Shown: piece after piece, positions 7,274-15,509 of the stretch
Numbering within the stretch: the first letter of the stretch is position 1
Layout of the letters: the number at the start of each line of letters is the position of its first letter
From: Myxococcales bacterium UBA5297
GTDB taxonomy: Bacteria; Myxococcota; Myxococcia; Myxococcales; UBA5297
Reading direction: 5' to 3'
Assembly (NCBI GenBank): GCA_002408385.1
Contig: DHSB01000180.1
Span: 550-22,962, forward strand
Length of the DNA: 22,413 bases
Notes under the pieces: generated by a model
The model's input: only the letters and a program-made list of their open reading frames with translations
Told to the model about the DNA's origin: nothing
Databases searched by the model: none
Translations under genes and position numbers: made by a program

Positions 7274-8938
7274 ATGAGACGCACGCAATTGACCTCGACG
7301 CTTCTTCTGGTCCTCTTTGCGCTATTGGCTTTCGGATGCGGCGACGAGCCGCAAGCGCCCGTCGACGCGGGTCTGGTCGATGCCGGCGAGCAGGACGCGG
7401 GCGCGCCGCCCAAGCGCGAGCCTTCCGACCCTGCGCTGGCAAGCGTCGAGCTCTTCGCGACCCCGGGCGAGACGAGCGTCTCGCTCGCCTGGAGCGAGAC
7501 CTTTGCGGTCGCCGGAGTCGAGCGCTGGGTCGTCGACTGGGGAGAGAAGGGCGCAGGGTTCCCGAACACGCTCGAGGCGGGCTCGGCGGGCTCCTCCTCG
7601 GCCACGCTCGAGGGATTGGAGGCAGACAAGACGTACGAGCTGTTCATCTCGGGCCTGACTGCGAGCGGCCATGTCGCCCCCGAGCCCGGCGATGACGGCG
7701 AGCGCCCGGCCGGTGGCTTCCTCGCCCAGTCGACAGCCGTCGAGGTGAAGACCGGCGCGCCGAAATTCGGGCCCGCCCACGAGGTGCTCACCGGGCAACT
7801 CGACAGCGCCATCCCGCTGCCGCTCGGCTCCCGGTCCATCGCGCTCGTCCACCGCAAGGAGCGCGATCTCGTCGTCGCCTTGAGCGACGACCGCGGGGCG
7901 AGCTTCGGACAGGGCCTCGCGGTCGACACCTTCGTCCAGAACGTGCGTGCGGCCGTCGACCCCCAGCGGGGGATCCTCGTCGTTTGTTACAAGAAGACCG
8001 AGGGCGTTTTCGCGGCGACTTCGCTCGATCGGGGCCGCCATTTCCAGACCCAACTGCTGTCGGCCGACGAGGGGCCGGGCTGCAGCGTCACGTTTGCCTT
8101 GGGGGCCTTCCTCGTCGCCTCGGAGAATCAGACCGAGGGCAAGATCATCGTTCGCCGCTCGGAGGATGGAGTGAGCTTCGGGCCGGCGGTGGTCGGCGCC
8201 GAGGTGGTCAACTCGGGCTCGGCCGACCCGGCGATCATCGCCGACCCGCAGCCGCGCACCGTCGATGCCCAGCAGGCGCAGATGGTCTATCTCGCTTGGG
8301 TCCAGCAGCGAACCACCGGCATGGGTGGCACCGACATCTACGTCTCCTCTTCGCGCGACGGAGGCAGGAGCTTCTTGTCCGAGTCTGGGCACGTCATCCA
8401 GCAGATGGTCAACGAGCCCATCGTCGCCGCCGAGACCAACCCGACGCTCGCCGTGGACCCGGAAGACGGCAGGCTCTGGGTCGCGTGGGAAGACCGCAAG
8501 AGCACCCCGCTCATCCTCCTGGCGACCTCGGCCGACTTCTGCAAGACGCGGCCAAGCGGCGCCCTGACCTGGAAGCCGGGCAACGACCTCGCCGCGCTGC
8601 GCCATGACCGGGTCAACCCGAGCCTGCGAGTGCGCCCCGGCGGCAAGCTGCTCGTCGCCTTCGCCTCCGGGACCGCGCCCGACGAGCGCGTGGCCTTCCT
8701 GACGCAATTCGCGATGGCCGACGATGGCCGCAGCGGCCAGTTCGAGCCCCCGCAGTCCGGCGCCGAGCTCTCGCTCCAGATCGGCCAGAGCCCTCTGGCC
8801 AGCGATACGCGCGATACGAGCGATCTCGCGGGCCCGTACCTGGCGGCCGACCCTCTGCTGGGCGAGCACATGGCCTGGACGACCAACGCGATGACGATTC
8901 AGGGGGACATCGAGCTCGCCTCCTCGCCGCAGCTCTAG
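7274..8938 (+). CDS. lipoprotein with FN3-like domain and Asp-box (BNR) propeller
   Basis: A 554-residue predicted lipoprotein. The signal peptide MRRTQLTSTLLLVLFALLAFGC has its acylated Cys at 22, followed by an Asp/Ala/Pro-rich linker. Residues about 45-150 look like a fibronectin type III domain (SVSLAWSETFAV, GLEADKTYELFISGL). From about 170 onward there are Asp-box repeats of the form S-x-D-x-G-x-x-F: SDDRGASF, SLDRGRHF, SEDGVSF and SSRDGGRSF. Such repeats mark sialidase-type beta-propellers, but the active-site Arg triad and Tyr of sialidases cannot be identified, so enzymatic activity is not claimed. A surface binding role is more likely. ATG 7274 has GAGGA 7 bases upstream, and the lipobox lies at the expected distance. 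It is monocistronic as far as can be seen. Confidence 0.85.
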   Translation: MRRTQLTSTLLLVLFALLAFGCGDEPQAPVDAGLVDAGEQDAGAPPKREPSDPALASVELFATPGETSVSLAWSETFAVAGVERWVVDWGEKGAGFPNTLEAGSAGSSSATLEGLEADKTYELFISGLTASGHVAPEPGDDGERPAGGFLAQSTAVEVKTGAPKFGPAHEVLTGQLDSAIPLPLGSRSIALVHRKERDLVVALSDDRGASFGQGLAVDTFVQNVRAAVDPQRGILVVCYKKTEGVFAATSLDRGRHFQTQLLSADEGPGCSVTFALGAFLVASENQTEGKIIVRRSEDGVSFGPAVVGAEVVNSGSADPAIIADPQPRTVDAQQAQMVYLAWVQQRTTGMGGTDIYVSSSRDGGRSFLSESGHVIQQMVNEPIVAAETNPTLAVDPEDGRLWVAWEDRKSTPLILLATSADFCKTRPSGALTWKPGNDLAALRHDRVNPSLRVRPGGKLLVAFASGTAPDERVAFLTQFAMADDGRSGQFEPPQSGAELSLQIGQSPLASDTRDTSDLAGPYLAADPLLGEHMAWTTNAMTIQGDIELASSPQL

Positions 8939-9084
8939 GCCCGTCGAGCGGCGGGCCGAGCTGCGGGAGGTCAGCCCCCCGGGGCTACAAAGCGAGCCTG
9001 GGGCCGGCGACCTGTGCGAAGCGCCGGGTGTGCGTCCAGCCGGCGCATCCCCACGATTTCCAGCGGCGAAATATGGGGGCTCGC

Positions 9085-10338
9085 ATGTCGGAAGGCCTGC
9101 AATCAGAGGATGCGCGGACGAGAGACCGGCGGTTTGAAGATGCGGCCGGAGCCAAGCCCACGCGAAACGCTCCGCTCACCGACGAAGAGCTGGCCGTGCT
9201 CGGCCTCTTCAGCGTCGAAGGGATAGGGCCGGCGACGCTCGAGTCGTTGCGAGCTGCTTTTGGCTCGCTGGCCGAAGCGCTGCGCGCCCCCCGCGACCGG
9301 CTGGTGCCCCTGCTTCGCGACGACGGCACGCGCGCACGCCTGCTCGCCGCCGGAGACCTCGCGGCGCTCGCCCTGCGCAACCTCGAGCGGGCCGACAGGG
9401 CTGGGGCCCGGGTGCTTTTCCCGGGCCGCGCGGGCTGGCCCCGGCAGATCGAGGGCGTCGGGTTCCCGCCGCTCTTCTATCTCTACGGGACCTTGGCCCC
9501 GACGCAAAAGCGCGTGGCCATCGTCGGCTCTCGCGAGACCGACGACTACGGCAAGGACCTCGCGGCCTTCTTCTCCGGTGGGCTCGCACGCGCGGGGGCC
9601 GGCATCGTCTCGGGCGGGGCGATAGGGGTCGACGGGGCGGCGCACCGCGCGGCGCTGGGCAACTCGCAGGCCACCGTCGCGGTGCTCGGCTCGGGCGTCG
9701 ACGTCGTCTACCCCGAGGAGCACCGCGGCCTGTTTCGGGAGCTCGTCGCCCGGGGCGGAGCCCTCGTGAGCCACTTCCCTCCCGGCACCCCGGCGGTCCC
9801 TCAAAACTTTCGGGTTCGCAACCGCTTCATCGCCGCTCTGGCCGACGCCGTGCTTGTCGTGCGGGCCGGCGCCACCTCAGGGGCGCTCGGAACCGCCAAG
9901 GCGGCGCTCGCTCTTGGCCGGCCGCTGTTCGCCATCCCCTCGGATGTCACCAGCGAGCTTGGGCTGGGCACCAATCTTCTCCTCGAGCAGGGCAGCGCGC
10001 GCGCGCTCACCCGCTTCGAGCCGCTCGGCGAGGCGCTCGGGCTCAAGGCCGACTGGCCGGTGCTGCTGGCGCCCGCGGCGAGCCCCGCGACCCGCGTCCG
10101 CTCAAGATCCAAGCCGGTCCCCCTGCCCCCGGCAGGCCCCCAGACGCGCCGGCGAGAGATTGAGGTGCCCCAGGAGTTGCGGCCTATTTACGAGGCCTTA
10201 GGTGATTTGCCGACCCAGTTCGACGAGCTGGTCGCAAAGTGCGGCCTTGACGCGGCAGGGCTTGCCAATGCACTCCTGCGGCTCGAGTTGCTGGGGTTGT
10301 GCGAAGAGAGAGTAGGGAAAGTTTTTGTCCGCAGGTAG
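9085..10338 (+). CDS. dprA: DNA processing protein DprA/Smf
   Basis: Cytosolic single-strand DNA-binding protein that loads RecA on incoming DNA during natural transformation and recombination. Numbered from ATG 9085 (417 aa): an N-terminal helix-hairpin/SAM-like domain with GLFSVEGIGPATLESL (about 40-56), and a Rossmann-like DprA core about 115-315. Core motifs are VAIVGSR (144-150), SGGAIGVDGAAH (176-187), LGSGVDVVYP and PQNFRVRNRFIA (239-250). A Pro/Arg linker leads to a C-terminal winged-helix domain from about 350 (IYEALGDLPTQFDEL). ATG 9085 is chosen for a GGGGG ribosome site 5-9 bases upstream; ATG 9073 or an earlier ATG at 9028 remain possible. It lies 101 bp upstream of topA, a neighbour pair seen across many bacteria. 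Confidence 0.95.
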   Translation: MSEGLQSEDARTRDRRFEDAAGAKPTRNAPLTDEELAVLGLFSVEGIGPATLESLRAAFGSLAEALRAPRDRLVPLLRDDGTRARLLAAGDLAALALRNLERADRAGARVLFPGRAGWPRQIEGVGFPPLFYLYGTLAPTQKRVAIVGSRETDDYGKDLAAFFSGGLARAGAGIVSGGAIGVDGAAHRAALGNSQATVAVLGSGVDVVYPEEHRGLFRELVARGGALVSHFPPGTPAVPQNFRVRNRFIAALADAVLVVRAGATSGALGTAKAALALGRPLFAIPSDVTSELGLGTNLLLEQGSARALTRFEPLGEALGLKADWPVLLAPAASPATRVRSRSKPVPLPPAGPQTRRREIEVPQELRPIYEALGDLPTQFDELVAKCGLDAAGLANALLRLELLGLCEERVGKVFVRR

Positions 10339-10439
10339 CCGTTCTGGAATTCGTCGTGGTGGGCAGCGGGGCGGAGAGACGCGAAGGGTTGGCAGCTTGG
10401 AGAGCAGGCCGGCCCTCAAGGGAGAAGAGGGTCGAGGAG

Positions 10440-12719
10440 ATGGCGAATTACCTGGTAGTGGTCGAGTCGCCCGCCAAAGCGAAGACCATCAAGAAATACC
10501 TGGGCACCGACTACACCGTGAAGGCCTCGGTCGGCCACGTGAAGGACCTGCCGAAGTCGAAGATGGGCGTCGACATCGAGAAGGACTTCGAGCCGGTCTA
10601 CGAGGTGATCCGCGGCAAGAGCCAGGTGCTCAAGGAGATCAAGCAGGCAGCCAAGAAGGCCGAGAAGATCTTCCTGGCCACCGACCCCGACCGCGAGGGC
10701 GAGGCCATCGCCTTCCACATCGCCGAGGAGGTCGGCGGGCCGCGGTCGGAGAAGGTCTCGCGGGTGATGTTCAACGAGATCACCAAGCGGGCCATCCAAG
10801 AGGCCTTCAAGCACCCGCGCACCCTCGACGAGCGCAAGTTCGACAGCCAGCAGGCCCGCCGCGTCCTCGACCGGCTCGTCGGCTACCAGATCAGCCCCAT
10901 CCTCTGGTCGAAGATCCGCCGCGGCCTCTCCGCCGGGCGCGTCCAGTCGGTTGCCGTGCGGCTGGTCGTCGAGCGCGAAGAGGAGATCAAGGCGTTCGTG
11001 CCCCAAGAGTACTGGACCCTCGACGCAAGGCTCGCGGGCAGGCTGCCGCCGCAGTTCACCGCGCGCCTGGTCAAGCTCGACGGCAAGAAGGCTGAGATCA
11101 AGGACGAGCCGACCGCTTCGCGCCTGGTCGCCGCGCTGAGGGAGTGCACCTTCGTCGTCGACAAGGTCGAGAAGAAAGAGCGCCGCCGCAACCCTCCTGC
11201 GCCCTACATCACCGCGAAGCTGCAGCAGGATGCGGCCAACCGCCTGCGCTTTACGGCCAAGCGCACCATGGGGCTCGCGCAGAAGCTCTATGAAGGTATC
11301 GAGCTGGGCGACGAGGGTGCGGTCGGCCTCATCACCTACATGCGCACCGACTCGGCGCGGCTGTCGCAGGAGGCGGTCGCCGAGGTGCGCGAGTACATCG
11401 AGAAACAGTACGGACGCGACCACCTGCCCGAGAGCCCCAACGTCTTCAAGTCCAAGGGCTCGGCTCAGGAGGCCCACGAGGCGATTCGCCCCACCTCGGT
11501 CGCCTATCCGCCCGAGAGGGTCAAGCCCTTCCTCGACCGGGACTCTTTCCGCCTCTACAAGCTTATCTGGGACCGCTTCGTCGCCTGCCAGATGCAGCCG
11601 GCGGTCTACGACCAGACCACCGCGGACATCGGGGCCGCCAACGCCACCTTCCGCGCCACCGGCAGCCGCCTGAGGTTCCCGGGCTGGTTGAGCGCCTACG
11701 GCGAGAAGCTCGAGGACGAGGAGCCCAAAGACGAGGAGGCCGGCGAGGAGAACAAGGAGATCCCGCCGCTCGAGTCGGGCGAGGCGCTCGGGCTCAAGAA
11801 GCTCGACTCCGAGCAGCACTTCACCCAGCCGCCCCCGCGCTTCACCGAGGCCTCGCTCGTCAAGGAGCTCGAGGAGAAGGGCATCGGCCGGCCGTCGACC
11901 TACGCGGCCATCCTCTCGACCATCCAGGACAAGGAGTACGTCGCCAAGGAGGAGAACCGCTTCAAGCCGACCGAGCTCGGAGGGCTGGTCACCAAGGAGT
12001 TGGTGAGGGCTTTCCCCCACGAGTTGGACATCGCCTTCACCGCGGAGCTCGAGGGCAAGCTCGACGAGATCGAAGAGGGCAAGTTCAACTGGATCGACGT
12101 GCTCAAGGAGTTCTACGGCCCCTTCAAGCAGAGCCTGTCGCGCGCCGAGGAGACGATGCGCGACATCAAGCGCGAGGAGGTCAAGACCGAGCTCAAGTGC
12201 GAGAAGTGCGGCGCCCCCATGGTGATCAAGTGGGGCAAGCTCGGCCGGTTCCTCGCCTGCAGCGGCTACCCCGAGTGCAAGAACACCAAGGACTTCCGTG
12301 AAGCCGAGGGCGGCCAGATCGAAGTGGTCGCCGAGGAGGCGGCCGGTGAGGCCTGTCCGAACTGTGGCAAGCCGATGGTCATCAAGCGCGGACGGTTCGG
12401 CCGCTTCATGGCCTGCAGCGCCTACCCTGAGTGCAAGACCTCGAAACCGGTGACCACCGGCGTCGGATGCCCGGAATGCAAGCAGGGCCAACTCGCCGAG
12501 CGCCGCAGCAAGCGCGGGAAGGTCTTCTATAGCTGCAACCGATACCCGGAGTGCAAGTTCGCGCTCTGGGACCGCCCCATCGCCGAGCCCTGCCCGAAGT
12601 GCGGAGCGCCTTTCCTCGTCGCTAAGTTCTCAAAACAGGAGGGCGAGTTCGTCGCCTGTGCAAACAAGGAGTGCGACTACCGCCGCGGCGGCGCCGAGCC
12701 GCACGCCGCGGCACCCTGA
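10440..12719 (+). CDS. topA: DNA topoisomerase I (type IA)
   Basis: Relaxes negatively supercoiled DNA by cutting one strand through a 5'-phosphotyrosyl link. The 759-residue product has the Toprim domain at the N-terminus (Glu9 in VVESPAKAKTI, DPDREGE at 82-88), and the catalytic Tyr300 in GLITYMRTDS. The conserved EAHEAIRPTS and GIGRPSTYA motifs follow. From residue 587 there are four C-terminal zinc ribbons (CEKC, CPNC, CPEC, CPKC with matching C..YPEC or C..KEC halves), at the higher end for bacterial TopA. ATG 10440 is supported by AAGAGGG upstream and by homology starting at MANYLVVVES. The frame is open upstream into the dprA-topA spacer, with no homology. A terminator follows at 12746. 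Confidence 0.98.
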   Translation: MANYLVVVESPAKAKTIKKYLGTDYTVKASVGHVKDLPKSKMGVDIEKDFEPVYEVIRGKSQVLKEIKQAAKKAEKIFLATDPDREGEAIAFHIAEEVGGPRSEKVSRVMFNEITKRAIQEAFKHPRTLDERKFDSQQARRVLDRLVGYQISPILWSKIRRGLSAGRVQSVAVRLVVEREEEIKAFVPQEYWTLDARLAGRLPPQFTARLVKLDGKKAEIKDEPTASRLVAALRECTFVVDKVEKKERRRNPPAPYITAKLQQDAANRLRFTAKRTMGLAQKLYEGIELGDEGAVGLITYMRTDSARLSQEAVAEVREYIEKQYGRDHLPESPNVFKSKGSAQEAHEAIRPTSVAYPPERVKPFLDRDSFRLYKLIWDRFVACQMQPAVYDQTTADIGAANATFRATGSRLRFPGWLSAYGEKLEDEEPKDEEAGEENKEIPPLESGEALGLKKLDSEQHFTQPPPRFTEASLVKELEEKGIGRPSTYAAILSTIQDKEYVAKEENRFKPTELGGLVTKELVRAFPHELDIAFTAELEGKLDEIEEGKFNWIDVLKEFYGPFKQSLSRAEETMRDIKREEVKTELKCEKCGAPMVIKWGKLGRFLACSGYPECKNTKDFREAEGGQIEVVAEEAAGEACPNCGKPMVIKRGRFGRFMACSAYPECKTSKPVTTGVGCPECKQGQLAERRSKRGKVFYSCNRYPECKFALWDRPIAEPCPKCGAPFLVAKFSKQEGEFVACANKECDYRRGGAEPHAAAP

Positions 12720-12745
12720 GTCGCCGCTCGGTTGGTGCAGACTCG

Positions 12746-12780
12746 AGCCGCCGCGCGACAGCTTGCGCGGCGGCTTTCTC
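12746..12780 (+). terminator. Rho-independent terminator after topA
   Basis: An 11-bp perfect stem AGCCGCCGCGC / GCGCGGCGGCT (12746-12756 with 12765-12775) encloses an 8-base loop and is followed by TTCTC. It begins 27 bases after the topA stop and ends before the deacetylase ribosome site, so it separates the two genes. Confidence 0.75.
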
Positions 12781-12826
12781 GTGACCGAGCTTGGTCGCGC
12801 CCGGGAAGCGGGCCGGAGGCGGGCGG

Positions 12827-13885
12827 GTGTCCACCCTGGTGGTCTGGGACGAGCTGTTTGTTGAGCACGAGCCGGGCCTCGACATCCGCGACACGCCTGA
12901 GAGGCTGGGCGCAGTCCGATCCGCACTCTCGCGCCTGCCCCCGGGCGCGCGCTGGGCAAGCGCCCGGGACGCGACCCGCGGTGAGCTCGCCCGGGTCCAC
13001 ACGCCGGCCTGGCTCGATGAGCTCGACACCTACCGCGGCCGCAGCGCCCTGCTCGAGCCGGACACCGCAGTCTCGCCCCGCTCGGTCGAGGCGGCGGTGC
13101 GCGCCGCCGGCGCGGCCGTGGGCCTTGTCGACGCGCTTCTCGAGGGCACGGGGACAAACGGGATGGCCTTGGTGCGCCCGCCTGGCCACCATGCCCTGCC
13201 CGAGCGGCCGATGGGGTTTTGCCTGCTCAACAACGCGGCGCTCGCCGCCGAGCATGCCCGGGGCCGTGGGGTCGAGAGGGTGGCCATCCTCGACTGGGAC
13301 GTCCACCACGGAAACGGCACCCAGCGCATCTTCGAGCGGCGCGCCGATGTCCTCTACTTCTCGACCCACCTCTCTCCTTTCTACCCGGGCACAGGGCGAG
13401 CCGAGGAGGTAGGCGCGGGTGCGGGCGTCGGCTACACAGTCAACGTGCCGATGCCCGGGGGCTTGGGCGATGCCGAGCTGGAGGCGCTCTGGCGCCGGGT
13501 TGCCATGCCAATAGTCGAGCGGTTTCGGCCCGGGTTGATCATCGTCTCGGCGGGCTTCGACGGCCACGCCGACGACCCGCTCGGCGGCCGCGACGCGTTC
13601 GAGGAGCAGCTCGCCGGGCGCAGCGTCCCCGGTGGCAGCCTGCTCACCGAAAAGGGCTATGCCGCCTTGTGCGGTTGCGCAGGCGAGTTGGCCGCCAGCC
13701 TTGGCGCTCCGCTGATGCTCGTCCTGGAAGGCGGGTACGCCCTCGGGGCTCTCGGGCGAAGCGTGCGGGCCTGTGTCGAGGTGCTCGCCGGGGCCCGGCC
13801 CCCGGAGCTGGGCGCTTGCCGCGGCGCCGAGAGGCTGGTCTTGGAACGGGTGCTCGAGGTTCAGCGCCGCTTCTGGCCGCTGTAG
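12827..13885 (+). CDS. histone-deacetylase-family amide hydrolase (class II HDAC/acetoin-utilisation type)
   Basis: Zinc-dependent deacetylase of the arginase/HDAC fold; bacterial members act on acetyl-lysine or acetylated polyamines, and the substrate here is unknown. In the 352-residue product the catalytic elements are intact: LVRPPGHHA with His121/His122, ILDWDVHHGNGT giving zinc ligands Asp158 and His160, SAGFDGHADDPLGG giving Asp245, and the transition-state Tyr304 in LEGGYALG. The start is GTG 12827 with GGAGG 7 bases upstream, directly after the topA terminator; the frame is open a little upstream but lacks a ribosome site. No promoter is obvious, and the next gene (exbB) has its own. 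Family assignment is secure; any role in DNA-associated protein deacetylation near topA would be speculation. Confidence 0.94.
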   Translation: MSTLVVWDELFVEHEPGLDIRDTPERLGAVRSALSRLPPGARWASARDATRGELARVHTPAWLDELDTYRGRSALLEPDTAVSPRSVEAAVRAAGAAVGLVDALLEGTGTNGMALVRPPGHHALPERPMGFCLLNNAALAAEHARGRGVERVAILDWDVHHGNGTQRIFERRADVLYFSTHLSPFYPGTGRAEEVGAGAGVGYTVNVPMPGGLGDAELEALWRRVAMPIVERFRPGLIIVSAGFDGHADDPLGGRDAFEEQLAGRSVPGGSLLTEKGYAALCGCAGELAASLGAPLMLVLEGGYALGALGRSVRACVEVLAGARPPELGACRGAERLVLERVLEVQRRFWPL

Positions 13886-13979
13886 GGGCCGCCGAGCAGT
13901 CGCCCGACTCCACGGATGCCCGCGCGAATTTCCCTGAGATAGCAGGCTGTTGCGGCCGAGCTGCTCAGTGCCTGTCACC

Positions 13980-14008
13980 TTGACACCCTAGACGACGGGT
14001 GGTAGAAA
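13980..14008 (+). promoter_or_regulatory. sigma70-type promoter of the exbB-exbD-exbD operon
   Basis: Perfect -35 TTGACA (13980-13985), 17-bp spacer, -10 TAGAAA (14003-14008, 4/6). The predicted start near 14015 leaves a leader of about 86 nt before the ATG at 14101. It sits in the 215-bp gap after the deacetylase gene, which otherwise holds nothing I can name. Confidence 0.6.
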
Positions 14009-14100
14009 CCCCCAATTTCCAAATGAGGGTGGGGGCCCTGGCAGGGGTCCGTTCTTTTGGGCAGTCTTTCCCCCGGTCGACACGAAAGGGTTCGGGACCG

Positions 14101-14838
14101 ATGATCGACATCCTGGACTGCATTACCAGCAGCATGACAGTGGTGGCCGCGGCCGCCTCCGAGCGCAGCTTCCTCGACAGCGTGAAGGAGTTCTTCGAGG
14201 AGGGCGGGCCCTTCATGCTGATCAACGTGGGGTCGCTCTCGCTGTCGATCGCGATGATCATCGAGCGCGTCATTCGCCTCTATTTCACCTACAACCTGAA
14301 CGCCGGCCCGTTCATGGAGCAGATCACCAAGCTGGTGCTGACCGGCAACGTGGACCGCGCGGTCAAGCTGTGCGCGGCCGCCCCGAAGTCGGCGCTCGCC
14401 CGGGTGGTGCGCGCCGGCCTGACGCGGGCCAACCGCGGCGAGCTCGAGGTGGCCAAGGCGATCGAAGAGTCGATCATGGAGGTGACCCCGTTGATGCAGC
14501 AGCGGGTCGCCGCCCTGTGGTCGCTCGCCAACCTGGGCGTCCTCATCGGGCTGGTCGGCACCATCATCGGTCTGATCAACGCGTTCAAGTCCCTCGGCGC
14601 AGTCTCGGCCGACAAGAAGTCCGAGGTGCTCTCTCGCGGTATCTCCGAGGCCATGAACAACACGGCCTTCGGGTTGACCATCGCCATCATCTGCACCAGC
14701 GCCCACCTGGTGCTCAGCGGGCGCGCCAAGAAGATGATCGAAGAGGTCGAGCTCAATTCGCTCAAGCTCGAGAACCTGCTGGCTCGCAAGAGCACCGGCG
14801 AGACCAACCCGATGGACTTCGAGGCCAAGGCCTCCTGA
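14101..14838 (+). CDS. MotA/TolQ/ExbB proton-channel family protein
   Basis: Inner-membrane subunit of a proton-driven motor of the Tol/Exb/Agl type. The 245-residue product has three membrane helices: about 37-62, 138-161 (SLANLGVLIGLVGTIIGLINAF, the family signature) and 183-206 (NNTAFGLTIAIICTSAHLVL). A cytoplasmic loop between helices 1 and 2 carries the LARVVRAGL segment typical of the family. A short soluble N-terminus of about 36 residues precedes helix 1. ATG 14101 is chosen as the first start after the promoter with a loosely placed AAGGG. It heads a three-gene operon with two ExbD/TolR genes, the subunit set of the Myxococcus AglRQS gliding motor. Whether this is the Agl, Tol or another transport motor cannot be decided from sequence by eye. 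Confidence 0.93.
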   Translation: MIDILDCITSSMTVVAAAASERSFLDSVKEFFEEGGPFMLINVGSLSLSIAMIIERVIRLYFTYNLNAGPFMEQITKLVLTGNVDRAVKLCAAAPKSALARVVRAGLTRANRGELEVAKAIEESIMEVTPLMQQRVAALWSLANLGVLIGLVGTIIGLINAFKSLGAVSADKKSEVLSRGISEAMNNTAFGLTIAIICTSAHLVLSGRAKKMIEEVELNSLKLENLLARKSTGETNPMDFEAKAS

Positions 14839-14939
14839 CCGCTCCCTGCTCGCGCCTCCCGCCTGGAACCTGACGGGGCGGCGGCTGTCAGGGGCGAGCA
14901 GGCGGTTGGTCGAAAAAACCAGGCAAGTCGGGAGAGGCC

Positions 14940-15491
14940 ATGGCCTTCCACTTCTCCAAGCGCCGCTTGCGCCCGCAGCTAGACGAGAACAGTGGCGATC
15001 TGAACCTCGTCCCTTATCTCGACATCCTGATGAACCTCATCATCTTCATGCTGCTGTCGATGACGGGGTTGGTCTCATACGGCGTGCTCAACGTCTCTTC
15101 GCCCAAGTACGCCTCGGGCGGCGCCGCCAGCTCCGAAGGCGAGGACCCGACCAAGCCCAAGCTGCTGCTGACCGTGCTCGTGAGCGAGAGGGGCTTCTTC
15201 ATCGCCGGCGCGGGCACCGTGCTCGGCGGCGAGGGCGGAGAGCAGGCCGGTGAGCCGCCGGCCGACGACCAGGGCAAGCCGACCATCCCCCGAGGGGCCG
15301 ACGGCTCGTACGACTACGCGACCCTCACCGCGAAGATGCTCGAGATCAAGAAGGCCTTCCCCGAGGAGAGCAAGGTCATCCTCGGCGCCGACCCGGCCGT
15401 GCCCTACGAAACCCTCGTCGCCACCATGGATGCCTGCCGCGAACACGCCGGACAGATGCTCTTCTTCGACGTCTCGCTCACGGTGATGTAG
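14940..15491 (+). CDS. ExbD/TolR family biopolymer transport protein (first copy)
   Basis: A 183-residue ExbD/TolR-type subunit: short basic cytosolic N-terminus, motif LNLVPYLDILMNLIIFML with the proton-carrying Asp28 at the start of the single membrane helix (about 26-48), then a periplasmic domain. The C-terminal part (KVILGADPAVPYETLVATMDACR) matches the family's peptidoglycan-facing fold. Between the two beta strands of that domain it has a Gly/Glu/Pro-rich insertion (about residues 95-120), longer than usual. ATG 14940 has GGGAGAGG upstream. It lies 101 bp after exbB and 18 bp before the second ExbD. Confidence 0.92.
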   Translation: MAFHFSKRRLRPQLDENSGDLNLVPYLDILMNLIIFMLLSMTGLVSYGVLNVSSPKYASGGAASSEGEDPTKPKLLLTVLVSERGFFIAGAGTVLGGEGGEQAGEPPADDQGKPTIPRGADGSYDYATLTAKMLEIKKAFPEESKVILGADPAVPYETLVATMDACREHAGQMLFFDVSLTVM

Positions 15492-15509
15492 CAGCTTACG
15501 GGAGCAGCC

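Noticed and set aside
7322..8869. 515-codon minus-strand open frame
   Set aside because: Antisense to the Asp-box lipoprotein; composition is typical of a mirrored frame.
10416..12491. 691-codon open frame on the minus strand
   Set aside because: It is exactly antisense to topA, whose identity is certain. The product is Leu/Gly/Asp/Val-rich without motifs, as expected for a shadow frame in high-GC DNA.
12677..13978. 433-codon minus-strand open frame
   Set aside because: Antisense to the HDAC-family gene with all catalytic residues; no features of its own.
14034..14055. Possible GGGCCC/CAGGGG structure in the exbB leader, considered as a riboswitch
   Set aside because: No known riboswitch core or long stable stem could be traced by eye; GC-rich sequence gives such partial pairings by chance.
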